Shown: in pieces, positions 8,761 to 15,924 of the stretch
How the letters are laid out: each line of letters opens with the position of its first letter
Position numbering within the stretch: the first letter of the stretch is position 1
Assembly: GCA_035556075.1 (NCBI GenBank)
Contig: DATMFQ010000015.1
Location: forward strand, 27,737-91,736
Origin: 73-13 sp035556075
GTDB taxonomy: Bacteria > Actinomycetota > Actinomycetes > Actinomycetales > Microbacteriaceae
DNA length: 64,000 nt
Direction: 5' to 3'
Made by a program: the position numbers and the translations under genes
Notes under the pieces: model-generated
Told to the model about the DNA's origin: nothing
The model's input: only the letters and a program-made list of their open reading frames with translations
Databases searched by the model: none

Positions 8761-9228
8761 ATGAGTGACACCAGCGCGAGCAGTGGGGACAGGATCGTCG
8801 TCGGGGTGGATGGCTCGGGGCCGTCGATTGCGGCACTGCGCCGGGCGGCGAAGATCGCGGAGCTCATCGACGGCACGGTCGAGGCGGTGACGACATGGGA
8901 GTACCCGGTCATGGCGGACGCCTTCGCCGTGTCGACGGGCTGGTCGCCGGAGAAGGATGCTGACGAGATCCTGCAGCGGGCGCTCAACGAGGCGTTCCCT
9001 GACGGGGTGCCGGTCACCGTCCATGCGGTCACCGAGATGGGGCAGGCGGCACGGGTGCTCATCGAACGCAGCGAGGGCGCGCACCTCCTCGTCCTCGGCA
9101 GCCGCGGCCACGGCGGCTTCGCCGGCCTGCTGCTCGGCTCCGTCAGTGCGACGTGCGCGGCGCACGCGAAGTGCGCGGTCCTCATCCTGCACGGCGACGA
9201 GCCGGAGGACGCGCGGCCGGAGGTCTAG
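8761..9228 (+). CDS. Universal stress protein (UspA family)
   Basis: The 155-residue single Usp domain begins RIVVGVDGSGPSIAALRRA and ends with the ATP-binding G-2x-G-9x-G(S/T) motif in GSRGHGGFAGLLLGSVS, so it is of the nucleotide-binding subclass. Such proteins modulate stress survival and dormancy. TAGCGT sits six bases before ATG 8761, arguing for its own leaderless promoter. Confidence 0.93.
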   Translation: MSDTSASSGDRIVVGVDGSGPSIAALRRAAKIAELIDGTVEAVTTWEYPVMADAFAVSTGWSPEKDADEILQRALNEAFPDGVPVTVHAVTEMGQAARVLIERSEGAHLLVLGSRGHGGFAGLLLGSVSATCAAHAKCAVLILHGDEPEDARPEV

Positions 9229-9371
9229 GGCGAGCGCAGCGCTGGGTTGGCGATGCATTGGCGTGGAGGAATGCGTGGGGGTCTGGTCCCCTCGGATGTC
9301 TTGCTAGACTGGGTCGTCGGTTTCCGTGAACGGTACGTGCACGTGTGCGCGCATCGGACAGGAAACCCCCT

Positions 9372-9446
9372 TGGGGTATGGTGTAATTGGCAACACGGCT
9401 GATTCTGGTTCAGTTGTTCTTGGTTCGAGTCCAGGTACCCCAGCCA
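9372..9446 (+). tRNA. tRNA-Gln (anticodon CUG)
   Basis: The cloverleaf is complete: acceptor TGGGGTA pairs with TACCCCA, the anticodon stem CTGA/TCAG holds loop TTCTGGT with CTG at 34-36, and the T arm is TTGGTTCGAGTCCAG. The discriminator is G, and CCA is encoded (9444-9446). It lies after gltX, a frequent actinobacterial order, and 42 bp before an IS element. Confidence 0.95.
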
Positions 9447-9463
9447 GTAAAGACCTGATCAGA

Positions 9464-9495
9464 GGCTCGTTTCGAGATGATCGAGACGGGAGCCT
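9464..9495 (+). terminator. Hairpin after tRNA-Gln, overlapping the IS left end
   Basis: GGCTCGTTTCGA pairs imperfectly with TCGAGACGGGAGCC around a short loop. It is likely the tRNA terminator. Its 3' arm (GGAGCC) doubles as the first bases of the IS3 left inverted repeat, so the element either targeted the hairpin or happens to share these bases. No T-tract is visible. Confidence 0.45.
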
Positions 9496-9511
9496 GACCC
9501 GCTTTTCCGGA
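9489..9511 (+). repeat. Left terminal inverted repeat of the IS3 element
   Basis: GGAGCCTGACCCGCTTTTCC followed by GGA is the inverted counterpart of the sequence at 10728-10751, with mismatches at only two or three positions. Confidence 0.85.
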
Positions 9512-9554
9512 CACCAACTTTGAGGCGATGATCGTCTCGGAAGGAGTCCGTGTA

Positions 9555-9839
9555 ATGCCTGCTGCTCACCCGCCGGAGTTTCGGCGTCGTGCCCTTGACC
9601 TCGTTGCGCAGGGCAACCCCGTCGGCCAGACGGCTCGTGATCTTGGGATCAGCGAGTTGTGTCTGCGGAACTGGATGAACCGGGACGCGATCGACTCCGG
9701 CCGTAAGCCCGGCGTCACCACTGACGAGCACAAGGAGTTGGTCGAGTTGCGTCGCCGCAACCGCGTGCTGGAGATGGAGATCGAGATCATCAAGCGTGCG
9801 TCGGCGTACTTCGCCAGGGAGAACGTGCTCCCAAAATAG
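9555..9839 (+). CDS. IS3-family transposase OrfA
   Basis: The 94-residue DNA-binding part of the transposase has a helix-turn-helix (PEFRRRALDLVAQGNPVGQTARDLGISELCLRNW) followed by a leucine-zipper-like coiled coil (ELVELRRRNRVLEMEIEIIKRA), as in IS3/IS407-type OrfA. AAGGAG stands nine bases before ATG 9555; an upstream GTG at 9528 is not needed. The stop TAG lies immediately after a slippery heptamer, so a share of ribosomes should shift to -1 and make the OrfAB fusion that catalyses transposition. Confidence 0.92.
   Translation: MPAAHPPEFRRRALDLVAQGNPVGQTARDLGISELCLRNWMNRDAIDSGRKPGVTTDEHKELVELRRRNRVLEMEIEIIKRASAYFARENVLPK
9830..9839 (+). other. Programmed -1 frameshift site (CCCAAAA then TAG)
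   Basis: In the OrfA frame the bases read C CCA AAA TAG, a canonical X XXY YYZ slippery heptamer with a stop codon in the next position. Shifting back one base gives CCC AAA ATA GGG TTC, which enters the OrfB frame as PKIGFRLVQEL, the usual IS3 junction. It is seen directly in sequence; efficiency is unknown. Confidence 0.88.
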
Positions 9840-9847
9840 GGTTCCGG

Positions 9848-10711
9848 TTGGTCCAGGAGCTTGCCGCTGACGGGGTTCCCGTCGCGGTGGCCTGCCGGTC
9901 CCTGAACGTCTCAACATCCGGCTACTCCGAGTGGGTATCTCGTCCGCCGTCGATTCGTGCGGTCGCGGACGCAGAGCTGACGACCACGATCCGACGCGTT
10001 CACCGTGACGCTCGTGGCACCTATGGTGCGCCGCGGGTGCTCGCCGAACTGCGTATGGGGCTCGGCGTTCACGTCGGCCGCAAACGGGTCGCGAGACTGA
10101 TGCGGCTCGACGGGCTGGCCGGGGTGTCACACCGGCGCAAACGTCGTGGATGGAAGCCGGACACCGCCACGCGCGAGGGTCTCGTGAGGCGGCAGTTCCG
10201 CGCAGACGCACCGAACTGGCTGTGGTTCTGCGACATCACGCAGCATTGCGCGAAGGACGGATGGGTCTACTGCGCCGCCGTCATTGACGCGTTCAGCCGC
10301 CGCGTGGTCGGCTGGTCGATCTCCGATCGGATCACCGCCGAGATCGTCGTCGACGCGCTTGAGATGGCCCGTTGGAGGCGACGACCAGAGCCCGGAACCG
10401 TGGTGCATGCCGACCGCGGAGCGCAATACACCTCATGGCTCTTCGGCCACCGGCTGCGGCAAGCCGGCCTGCTCGGCTCGATGGGCCGCGTCGCTTCCAG
10501 CGTCGATAACGCGCTCATCGAGTCGTTCTGGTCGACGATGCAACGCGAGCTGCTCGACCGCTCGACGTGGGCATCGGGGGCCGAGCTGTCGTCGGCGATG
10601 TTCGAGTGGATTGAGGGCTTCTACAACCCCACCCGGCGACACACCGCGCTTGGCAACCTCAGCCCCGTGGAGTTCGAACGACTTCACATCCCCGCCGCGA
10701 AAGCGGCATGA
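9848..10711 (+). CDS. IS3-family transposase OrfB (DDE integrase domain)
   Basis: The catalytic part of the transposase, read mainly as an OrfA-OrfB fusion by -1 frameshifting; the frame is open back to the slippery site, and the TTG at 9848 is only a nominal start. It contains an HTH_21-like segment (HRDARGTYGAPRVLAELR) and an rve core with the DDE residues: D in WFCDITQH, D in VVHADRGAQY and E in SVDNALIESFWSTMQREL, followed by YNPTRRHTALG. At 287 residues it is full length for the family. No frameshift or stop was found. Confidence 0.93.
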   Translation: MVQELAADGVPVAVACRSLNVSTSGYSEWVSRPPSIRAVADAELTTTIRRVHRDARGTYGAPRVLAELRMGLGVHVGRKRVARLMRLDGLAGVSHRRKRRGWKPDTATREGLVRRQFRADAPNWLWFCDITQHCAKDGWVYCAAVIDAFSRRVVGWSISDRITAEIVVDALEMARWRRRPEPGTVVHADRGAQYTSWLFGHRLRQAGLLGSMGRVASSVDNALIESFWSTMQRELLDRSTWASGAELSSAMFEWIEGFYNPTRRHTALGNLSPVEFERLHIPAAKAA

Positions 10712-10727
10712 TCAATAGAGAGAAACC

Positions 10728-10751
10728 GTCCGGGAAACCGGGTCAGGCTCC
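10728..10751 (-). repeat. Right terminal inverted repeat of the IS3 element
   Basis: GTCCGGGAAACCGGGTCAGG followed by CTCC is the inverted partner of the left end at 9489-9511. A TGA stop of OrfB lies 17 bp inside it. Confidence 0.85.
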
Positions 10752-10752
10752 A

Positions 10753-11047
10753 GTAACCCCGAAGCCCGGCTGCGCGCCGCAGCACACGGCCTAACGACTC
10801 AACCGCATCAAACATCTCGGCGGATCCGACCGACACCGGAGAACGACCCCATGCCGCCGCGGTACAGCGAGAGCGCGGCGGTGGCAGCTTGTCGTAGCTC
10901 ACGTCGACTGCCAATTTCGCTGAAGTGACCCTCAAGCCAGGCAGCAGCCCTCAGGCGAGGGTGATCCGAAGCGACCGCGGCCGCAACCCGTAGCTGTTGA
11001 ATCGCTGTTCGGATCGCTTGGGCCTGCTGCAGGTAATCGGCGATGAC
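10753..11047 (-). pseudogene. Remnant of a small protein gene, frameshifted and cut by the IS element
   Basis: Downstream of nudC on the same strand, a frame starting near 11047 (after AAGGGAG) reads VIADYLQQAQAIRTAIQQLR, continues LRAAAWLEGHFSEIGSRREL and ends GGMGSFSGVG before a stop at 10808. The next frame takes over with VGSAEMFDAVESLGRVLRRA and runs into the IS right end at 10752. Together they form one plausible helical protein of about 95 residues with a GGMGSF motif, seen in small DUF6966-like proteins (recalled, not verified). Three lesions are visible: no ATG/GTG/TTG start (GTC ATC follows the ribosome site), a one-base frameshift near 10825, and loss of the C-terminus to the IS. 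Coding potential is good up to each lesion, so decay is recent. Confidence 0.55.
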
Positions 11048-11074
11048 GTGCTCCCTTCTCGTGGAATTGACCGT

Positions 11075-11953
11075 TCAGCCGCGCTCCTCGTACCAGTCCC
11101 GGATCAGCTGGCGCGCGATCGACCCCTCCCCGGGCAGGCCCACGGGGCCGCCACCGGCCAGCGACTGTCCGATCTCGTCGCGGGTGAGCCACCGCACGTC
11201 GATGATCTCCTCGCCGTCGGGCACTGCCCGTTCATCTGCGGCGACGGCGCGGAAGCCGAGCATGAGTGAGCGCGGGAAGGGCCACGGCTGAGAGCGCTGG
11301 TAGGTCACCCGCTCGAGCTCGATGCCGGCCTCCTCGGCGATCTCCCGGTGGATAGTCGTCTCCAGCGATTCGCCAGCTTCGACGAACCCGGCGAAGCAGG
11401 AGTAGAGGCGCCCTTGCCAGGTCGCGTTCGCTCCGAGCAGCAGCCGTTCCCCGTCGGGACTTTCCACCGCGACGATGACGGCCGGGTCGGTGCGAGGGAA
11501 GTGCTCGCGTCGGCACTCGGGGCACCGGCGCGCCCAACCGGCCAGATCCAGGCCGAGCGCCGCCCCGCACGCCGAGCAGTGCCGGAAGTCGCCGATCCAG
11601 GCGGCAAGGGCCACCGCGGTGACGAAGAGTTCGTGCTCGTGCGCGCCCAGCCGGCCGCCGAGATCACGCAGACTGAGCCACAACTCCTCGGGCACCGCAT
11701 CGATGCTGTCGGTCAGTGGCGGGACACAGGCCAGCAGCAGCGCGGTGCCATCGGTGTCGCGCCCGAGCAGGGCCCACTCGGCGGGGCCGACCAGGTCGGG
11801 GGCAACTCGCAGGACCGCATCGTCGGCGATCCGGAGCCGGCCGTCGCGGACGACGACGGCTCGGGTGTCAGGCTCCGACCTGAGCCGCTCGATGAGGTCG
11901 GGGTCGGCGCGAAGCTCGGCGGCGCGATCGAAGGCCTCGGAATGGTCAGGCAT
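11075..11953 (-). CDS. nudC: NAD+ pyrophosphatase / RNA-decapping NUDIX hydrolase
   Basis: A 292-residue NudC-type enzyme that cleaves NADH/NAD+ to NMN(H) and AMP, and can remove NAD caps from RNA. It has the zinc ribbon CSACGAALGLDLAGWARRCPEC, the NUDIX box GFVEAGESLETTIHREIAEEAGI and the NudC-specific SQPWPFPRSLML after it. ATG 11953 is chosen for the GAGGAAC ribosome site; longer frames read into unrelated sequence. It lies intact between two decayed genes. Confidence 0.94.
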   Translation of the reverse strand: MPDHSEAFDRAAELRADPDLIERLRSEPDTRAVVVRDGRLRIADDAVLRVAPDLVGPAEWALLGRDTDGTALLLACVPPLTDSIDAVPEELWLSLRDLGGRLGAHEHELFVTAVALAAWIGDFRHCSACGAALGLDLAGWARRCPECRREHFPRTDPAVIVAVESPDGERLLLGANATWQGRLYSCFAGFVEAGESLETTIHREIAEEAGIELERVTYQRSQPWPFPRSLMLGFRAVAADERAVPDGEEIIDVRWLTRDEIGQSLAGGGPVGLPGEGSIARQLIRDWYEERG

Positions 11954-12036
11954 GCGTTCCTCGCTCCTCGCGCGTCGGTGGACCCTGCCGACTCTACTGA
12001 CCGCTCGCGGCAGCCCATGCGAGTAGCGGCGTGCGC

Positions 12037-12850
12037 ATGTATCCCCCGACCGAGCCCACTTGCGAGACGATCCCGATCCTCCGGGCTGATGCCCTCGTCC
12101 TGGGCTGGGGCAAGGGCGGCAAGACCTTGGCCGCCGCGGGCCGGACGGTCGCGATCGTCGAGTAGTCACCGGCGATGTGCGGCGGCACCCGCATCAACAT
12201 CGGCTGCGTCCCGACGGAGGCGCTCGTCGACTCCTCGACCCAGCGCCGCGACACCGTCACCGTCGTGGATGGCCGCGCGCGATTCCTCGGCGAGCGGGAG
12301 GTCGAGGTGGTGCCAACCGTGGGTGGTGCCGAGCTCGCACAGCGCTTGCGGATCGGTGCGCAGGTCGTCGTCATCAACACGGGTGCGGTGCCGCGCGAGG
12401 ACGCCGACATCGCCGCGGCGGTCGCCGAGATCCTCGAGGGCGACGGCATCGAGGTCGATGATCAGCTCCGCACGAGTGCACCCGGGGTGTTTGCCATGGG
12501 GGACATCCGCGGGGGTGCGCAGCAGACCTCCCTCTCGCTCGATGACCATCGCGTCGTGCTGGACGCCATCGCGGGCCGTGGTGCACGTCGGGTCAGCGAT
12601 CGCGTGGCATTGCCGTCGACTGTGTTCATCACACCGCCGCTGTCGAGTGTCGGGATGACGGCCGGGGGACGCGGCGCGGGGCGGCCTGCGGGTGCGGTCG
12701 GTGTGCGTGCCGGTGGCCTCGGTGAAGGCGATGCCGCGGCCGAAGACGCTCGGCGATGCGCGCGGCGTCATCAAGTTCGTCGTCGACGCCGCCGACGACC
12801 GGATCCTCGGCGGTCGCGTCGGCGCGACCGCCGATGCCCCGGGAGGGGAT
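12037..12850 (+). pseudogene. Decayed FAD/NAD(P)-dependent disulfide oxidoreductase (mercuric reductase-like)
   Basis: Pieces of a class I flavin disulfide reductase of about 450 residues can be read in order but not in one intact frame. ADALVLGWGKGGKTLAAAGR is followed by an in-frame TAG at 12163 where family members usually have Gln. The same frame continues CGGTRINIGCVPTEALV, where the redox pair has lost its first Cys to Arg. VVVINTGAVPRE is joined directly to DADIAAAVAEIL, so most of the NAD domain is deleted. SAPGVFAMGDIRGG and VFITPPLSSVGMT follow, then a frame change to SVCVPVASVKAMPRPKT and IKFVVDAADDRILGGRV. A nonsense mutation, a deletion and a frameshift together make function very unlikely. 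Confidence 0.85.
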
Positions 12851-12971
12851 GGCGGCCTGGGGAGGGGCCGGCGAGTGCCTCCGCCCTCCTGGGGCCGCAA
12901 CGCCCTTCTCGGCCCGGGCGTAGCATCGTCAGTGAGCGACACCCGTGTCGCGCGTGAAGGAGATGAGGCAG

Positions 12972-13676
12972 GTGGCACACCGGCAGCGGATGTCCATCCA
13001 GGAGGTCGACCCCAGCGTGCGGAGTCCCATCCTTGGGCTCAACAAGTACGTCAGGAACGGCAGTCTCGACCAGCACCTCCTCGCGCTCGTCGATATTCGA
13101 GCCTCGCAACTCAACGGCTGCGCCTGGTGTCTCGACATGCACGTCGTCGAGGCGCGGGAGGCGGGGGCGCCGCAGCGGCAGGTCGACCTCGTCGCGGCCT
13201 GGTGGGAGGCCGACGGCCTCTTCTCGGAGCGCGAGCAGGCTGCCCTCGCCTTCACTGAGCAGGTCACCCGCATCGGCGAGCACGGGGTGACCGACGAGGT
13301 ATGGGCGCGGGTGCGCGGCTCCTTCAGCGAGCAGGAGACGCTCGAGCTGCTCATGGCGATCATCGCCATCAATGTCTGGAATCGCGTCAATGTCACCTTC
13401 CGGACCGCGCTGCCGTCACCGGCCGTCGAGGATCCCGCGCCGTCGGGCGGCGGTGACGCGGTGGTCGACGTGCGCGCCGAGCCACCGGCCCGACGTCACG
13501 AGCTCATCTTCGCGACCTATCGGGCGCTCGGCGCGGGCACCGCGTTCGTGCTCGTCAATGATCACGACCCGAAGCCGCTGTTCTACCAGTTCGAGGCGGA
13601 GCACGCTGGTGAGTTCACCTGGGACTACCTCGAGGAGGGACCCGAGGTCTGGCGGGTGCGGATCGGCCGCTCGTAA
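12972..13676 (+). CDS. AhpD-like carboxymuconolactone decarboxylase fused to a DUF2249 domain
   Basis: The N-terminal 150 residues form an AhpD/CMD-type helical domain with the redox motif NGCAWCLDMHVVEAREAG (CxxC plus His), typical of alkylhydroperoxidase-like peroxidase partners. The C-terminal 80 residues (VDVRAEPPARRHELIFATYR, NDHDPKPLFYQFE, EEGPEVWRVRIGRS) match DUF2249, a small domain often found near nitric-oxide and hemerythrin-related proteins. The fusion suggests a peroxide or nitrosative-stress role, an inference only. GTG 12972 is chosen for AAGGAG at 12958; GTG 12945, ATG 12963 or ATG 12990 are possible. Confidence 0.83.
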   Translation: MAHRQRMSIQEVDPSVRSPILGLNKYVRNGSLDQHLLALVDIRASQLNGCAWCLDMHVVEAREAGAPQRQVDLVAAWWEADGLFSEREQAALAFTEQVTRIGEHGVTDEVWARVRGSFSEQETLELLMAIIAINVWNRVNVTFRTALPSPAVEDPAPSGGGDAVVDVRAEPPARRHELIFATYRALGAGTAFVLVNDHDPKPLFYQFEAEHAGEFTWDYLEEGPEVWRVRIGRS

Positions 13677-13767
13677 GGACGTGCCCGCGCGGCGCGAGGA
13701 GCGCGGTGCCCACCGCAACCGGCCGCGGGTGCAGCAGACGAGGACGTTCGCGACCTAGCCTGAATGC

Positions 13768-15213
13768 GTGACACACGACGGCGGGCAGCGGCGGCGGTGG
13801 CTCTGGGAGCAGCTCGGGCGCTCGCTCGGCGGGCTCGAGGGCATCATCCGGGGGACCACCGCGCCAACGCAGCTCTTCACGCTCCCCGGTGGCAACGCCG
13901 AGGTCTCGCAGCGGCACGCGCGCGCCGTCCTCGACCTGTGTCTGCGGGTCGGGGTCGCCATGCTCGGCACGGGGGCGTCGGCGGCGGACGTGGTGGCGAC
14001 GGTGCTGCGGATCAGCGCCGCCTACGGGGTCGACGGCCTCCACGTCGACATCACCTTCACGTCGTTGACGATCTCGGTCAACCGCGGTCCCGAGCATGAC
14101 CCCATCTCCGTGATGCGGATCGTCCGGGTGCGCACGACCGACTACACCCGCCTGCAGCAGGTGTACCTGCTCATTGACAGCATCACGGGGGAGGACGGTC
14201 CGCCCGAGATCGATGCCGCGCGGGAACTGCTCACCGACATCCTCACGCGCCCCCACCCGTATCGGCGCTGGGTCGTCACCTCGGGGAAGGCGATTCTTGC
14301 CGCGGGCGTCGTGGTCATGTTCGACGTGAGCTTCGTGCTCGTCATCGTCGCCGCGATGGCCGCGGTGCTCTCCGACCTCCTCACCCGTCGCCTCGCCAAG
14401 TGGGCCGTGCCGGAGTTCTTCGTGCAGATGGCGGCCGCGGCGGCGACGACGGTCATCGCGGTCTTCACCTACTGGCTCGAGACCATCGGGGTCGACCTGC
14501 CCGGGTCGAACTTCCCGACCGTCATCGTCATCTCCGGCATCATCATGCTGCTGTCCGGGATCGGGCTGACCGCCTCGGCGCGCGACGCGATCGACGGCTA
14601 CTACGTGACGGCATCGGCCCGCGGACTCGAGGTGATCATGCTGACCCTCGGTCTCGCGATCGGCATCTCGGTCACGCTCGGCATTGCGCTGCGCCTCGGC
14701 ATCCCGGTGCCCGTGGGGACCTCGCTTGGCGACTCGATCGAGCTGCTGCCAGGAATGCTGGGGGCCGCGATCATCGCGATCGGTTTCGCCCTCACCTCCT
14801 ACGTCCGACTCCTGCTGGCGCCACTCATGGCGCTCGCGGCGGCGCTCGTGTTTGCCCTGAACTGGGTGCTGCTGCCCGTGCTGCCGCAACCGGGCCTCGC
14901 CCCCGGGGTCGCCGGCGCCGCCGCCGGGGTCATCGCGTACCTGGTGTATCGCTGGCTCAAGGTCCCGGAGGCCGCGTTCACGATGGCGGGGGTCATCGGG
15001 CTGATCCCCGGACTCGCTGTGTACCGCGGGCTGTACCTCCTCATGGACAGTGAGTACGGGATCACGGCCGCGCTGCCCGCACTCGTGCTCGCGCTGTCGG
15101 TGGGCCTGGGTCTCGCGGCCGGTTCGACAATCGGTGCGATCATCGCCCGCCGGCCGTTCGGCCTCGACCGCGCTGCCCTCCTCGCCGCCCGCCGCCCGCG
15201 GGGCGTGCGTTAG
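13768..15213 (+). CDS. Threonine/serine exporter family membrane protein (ThrE-like)
   Basis: A 481-residue protein with a cytosolic N-terminal domain (residues 1-170, containing LCLRVGVAMLGTGASAADVV and GVDGLHVDITFTSLTISV) and about ten membrane helices after it, the layout of Corynebacterium ThrE with its ThrE and ThrE_2 halves joined. Such proteins export threonine and serine. TAGCCT lies six bases before GTG 13768, so translation is probably leaderless. The substrate is inferred from family only. Confidence 0.9.
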   Translation: MTHDGGQRRRWLWEQLGRSLGGLEGIIRGTTAPTQLFTLPGGNAEVSQRHARAVLDLCLRVGVAMLGTGASAADVVATVLRISAAYGVDGLHVDITFTSLTISVNRGPEHDPISVMRIVRVRTTDYTRLQQVYLLIDSITGEDGPPEIDAARELLTDILTRPHPYRRWVVTSGKAILAAGVVVMFDVSFVLVIVAAMAAVLSDLLTRRLAKWAVPEFFVQMAAAAATTVIAVFTYWLETIGVDLPGSNFPTVIVISGIIMLLSGIGLTASARDAIDGYYVTASARGLEVIMLTLGLAIGISVTLGIALRLGIPVPVGTSLGDSIELLPGMLGAAIIAIGFALTSYVRLLLAPLMALAAALVFALNWVLLPVLPQPGLAPGVAGAAAGVIAYLVYRWLKVPEAAFTMAGVIGLIPGLAVYRGLYLLMDSEYGITAALPALVLALSVGLGLAAGSTIGAIIARRPFGLDRAALLAARRPRGVR

Positions 15214-15239
15214 CTGCGCACCTTGGCTATGGTCGCCAC

Positions 15240-15866
15240 ATGCTGACCCATCGTGCCCTGCGGTTCGCGCTCAGTGGCTTCGCACTGCTCGTCGTCGCGG
15301 TGATCATCTGGGTCGACTTGTCGACGGACCTCTGGCAGAAGTACGTCGTCATGTCGGGGCTGGCCGGTGGGCTCATCACCTTCGTGCTGTCGGCGCTCGT
15401 CATCGACCGGCTCATTTCGCGCTCGGCGCATGAGCGCTGGGCGCCCGTCACTCGGCTCGCGCTCGGCGACTTCCGGCGGCGGCTGTCCGCCGACCCGTCT
15501 CGGCACGATGTCGCGACGGTGCGTCGGCTCGATGACGCCCCCGGCGCCGCGGATGCGCTCGAGTCGCTGATTGCGGCGGCTGCCGCGGAGCGTGACGTGC
15601 TCGCGGCGACACTGGCGCAGTGGTCGACCTTCCTCGCCTCGAGCGCCGACGTCGTCGACCTCATCGATGGTGCCGCGGACCTCGCCACGCGGCTTGACCG
15701 CATCGGCGAGCTGGCGGTCGGGCTCCGCCCCGCATTCATCGCGCCGGATGCCGACACGGTCGCGACGCGCGTCACCGTGCGGCCGGAGCTTGCCGCCGAG
15801 ATCGCCGCCTATCACGAGGCCGGCGACGCCCTGCTTGCGCAGGTGGTGCGTCGCGTCGGGCGATAG
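15240..15866 (+). CDS. Two-helix membrane protein of unknown function
   Basis: No family recognised. It has two N-terminal transmembrane helices (FALSGFALLVVAVIIWVDL and YVVMSGLAGGLITFVLSALVI) and then a 150-residue cytosolic, mostly helical domain rich in Ala, Arg and Asp. TATGGT stands six bases before ATG 15240. It follows the exporter gene by 26 bp but has its own likely promoter. The helical tail could be a scaffold or sensor; nothing more can be said. Confidence 0.7.
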   Translation: MLTHRALRFALSGFALLVVAVIIWVDLSTDLWQKYVVMSGLAGGLITFVLSALVIDRLISRSAHERWAPVTRLALGDFRRRLSADPSRHDVATVRRLDDAPGAADALESLIAAAAAERDVLAATLAQWSTFLASSADVVDLIDGAADLATRLDRIGELAVGLRPAFIAPDADTVATRVTVRPELAAEIAAYHEAGDALLAQVVRRVGR

Positions 15867-15924
15867 CCCGACCGGATCGTCAAGCCACTGGCGATCGCGT
15901 CGTCCCCGCCATAGCCTCGCACCC

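Larger units (their letters stand above)
9489..10752 (+). mobile_element. IS3-family insertion sequence, apparently complete
   Basis: An element of about 1.26 kb with two overlapping-phase ORFs and terminal inverted repeats. The left end GGAGCCTGACCCGCTTTT and the inverted right end match at about 21 of 24 positions (GGAGCCTGACCCG-TTT-CCGGAC). Both ORFs are intact and the frameshift signal is canonical, so it may still be active. No clear 3-4 bp target duplication is seen at either possible edge, so the exact ends are uncertain by one or two bases. The element lacks the GAATGCG heptamer that is dense in the host DNA, which fits recent arrival. It sits between tRNA-Gln and the truncated 3' end of a small gene. 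Confidence 0.9.

Noticed and set aside
9372..10800. tRNA-Gln as integration site of an island with a repeated tRNA 3' end
   Set aside because: I looked for a second copy of the T-arm/acceptor segment downstream of the IS and saw none; no integrase is present.
10932..11192. 86-codon minus-strand frame in the patch after the IS
   Set aside because: Overlaps the end of nudC out of frame; the parallel frame beginning VIADYLQQ is the better coding candidate.
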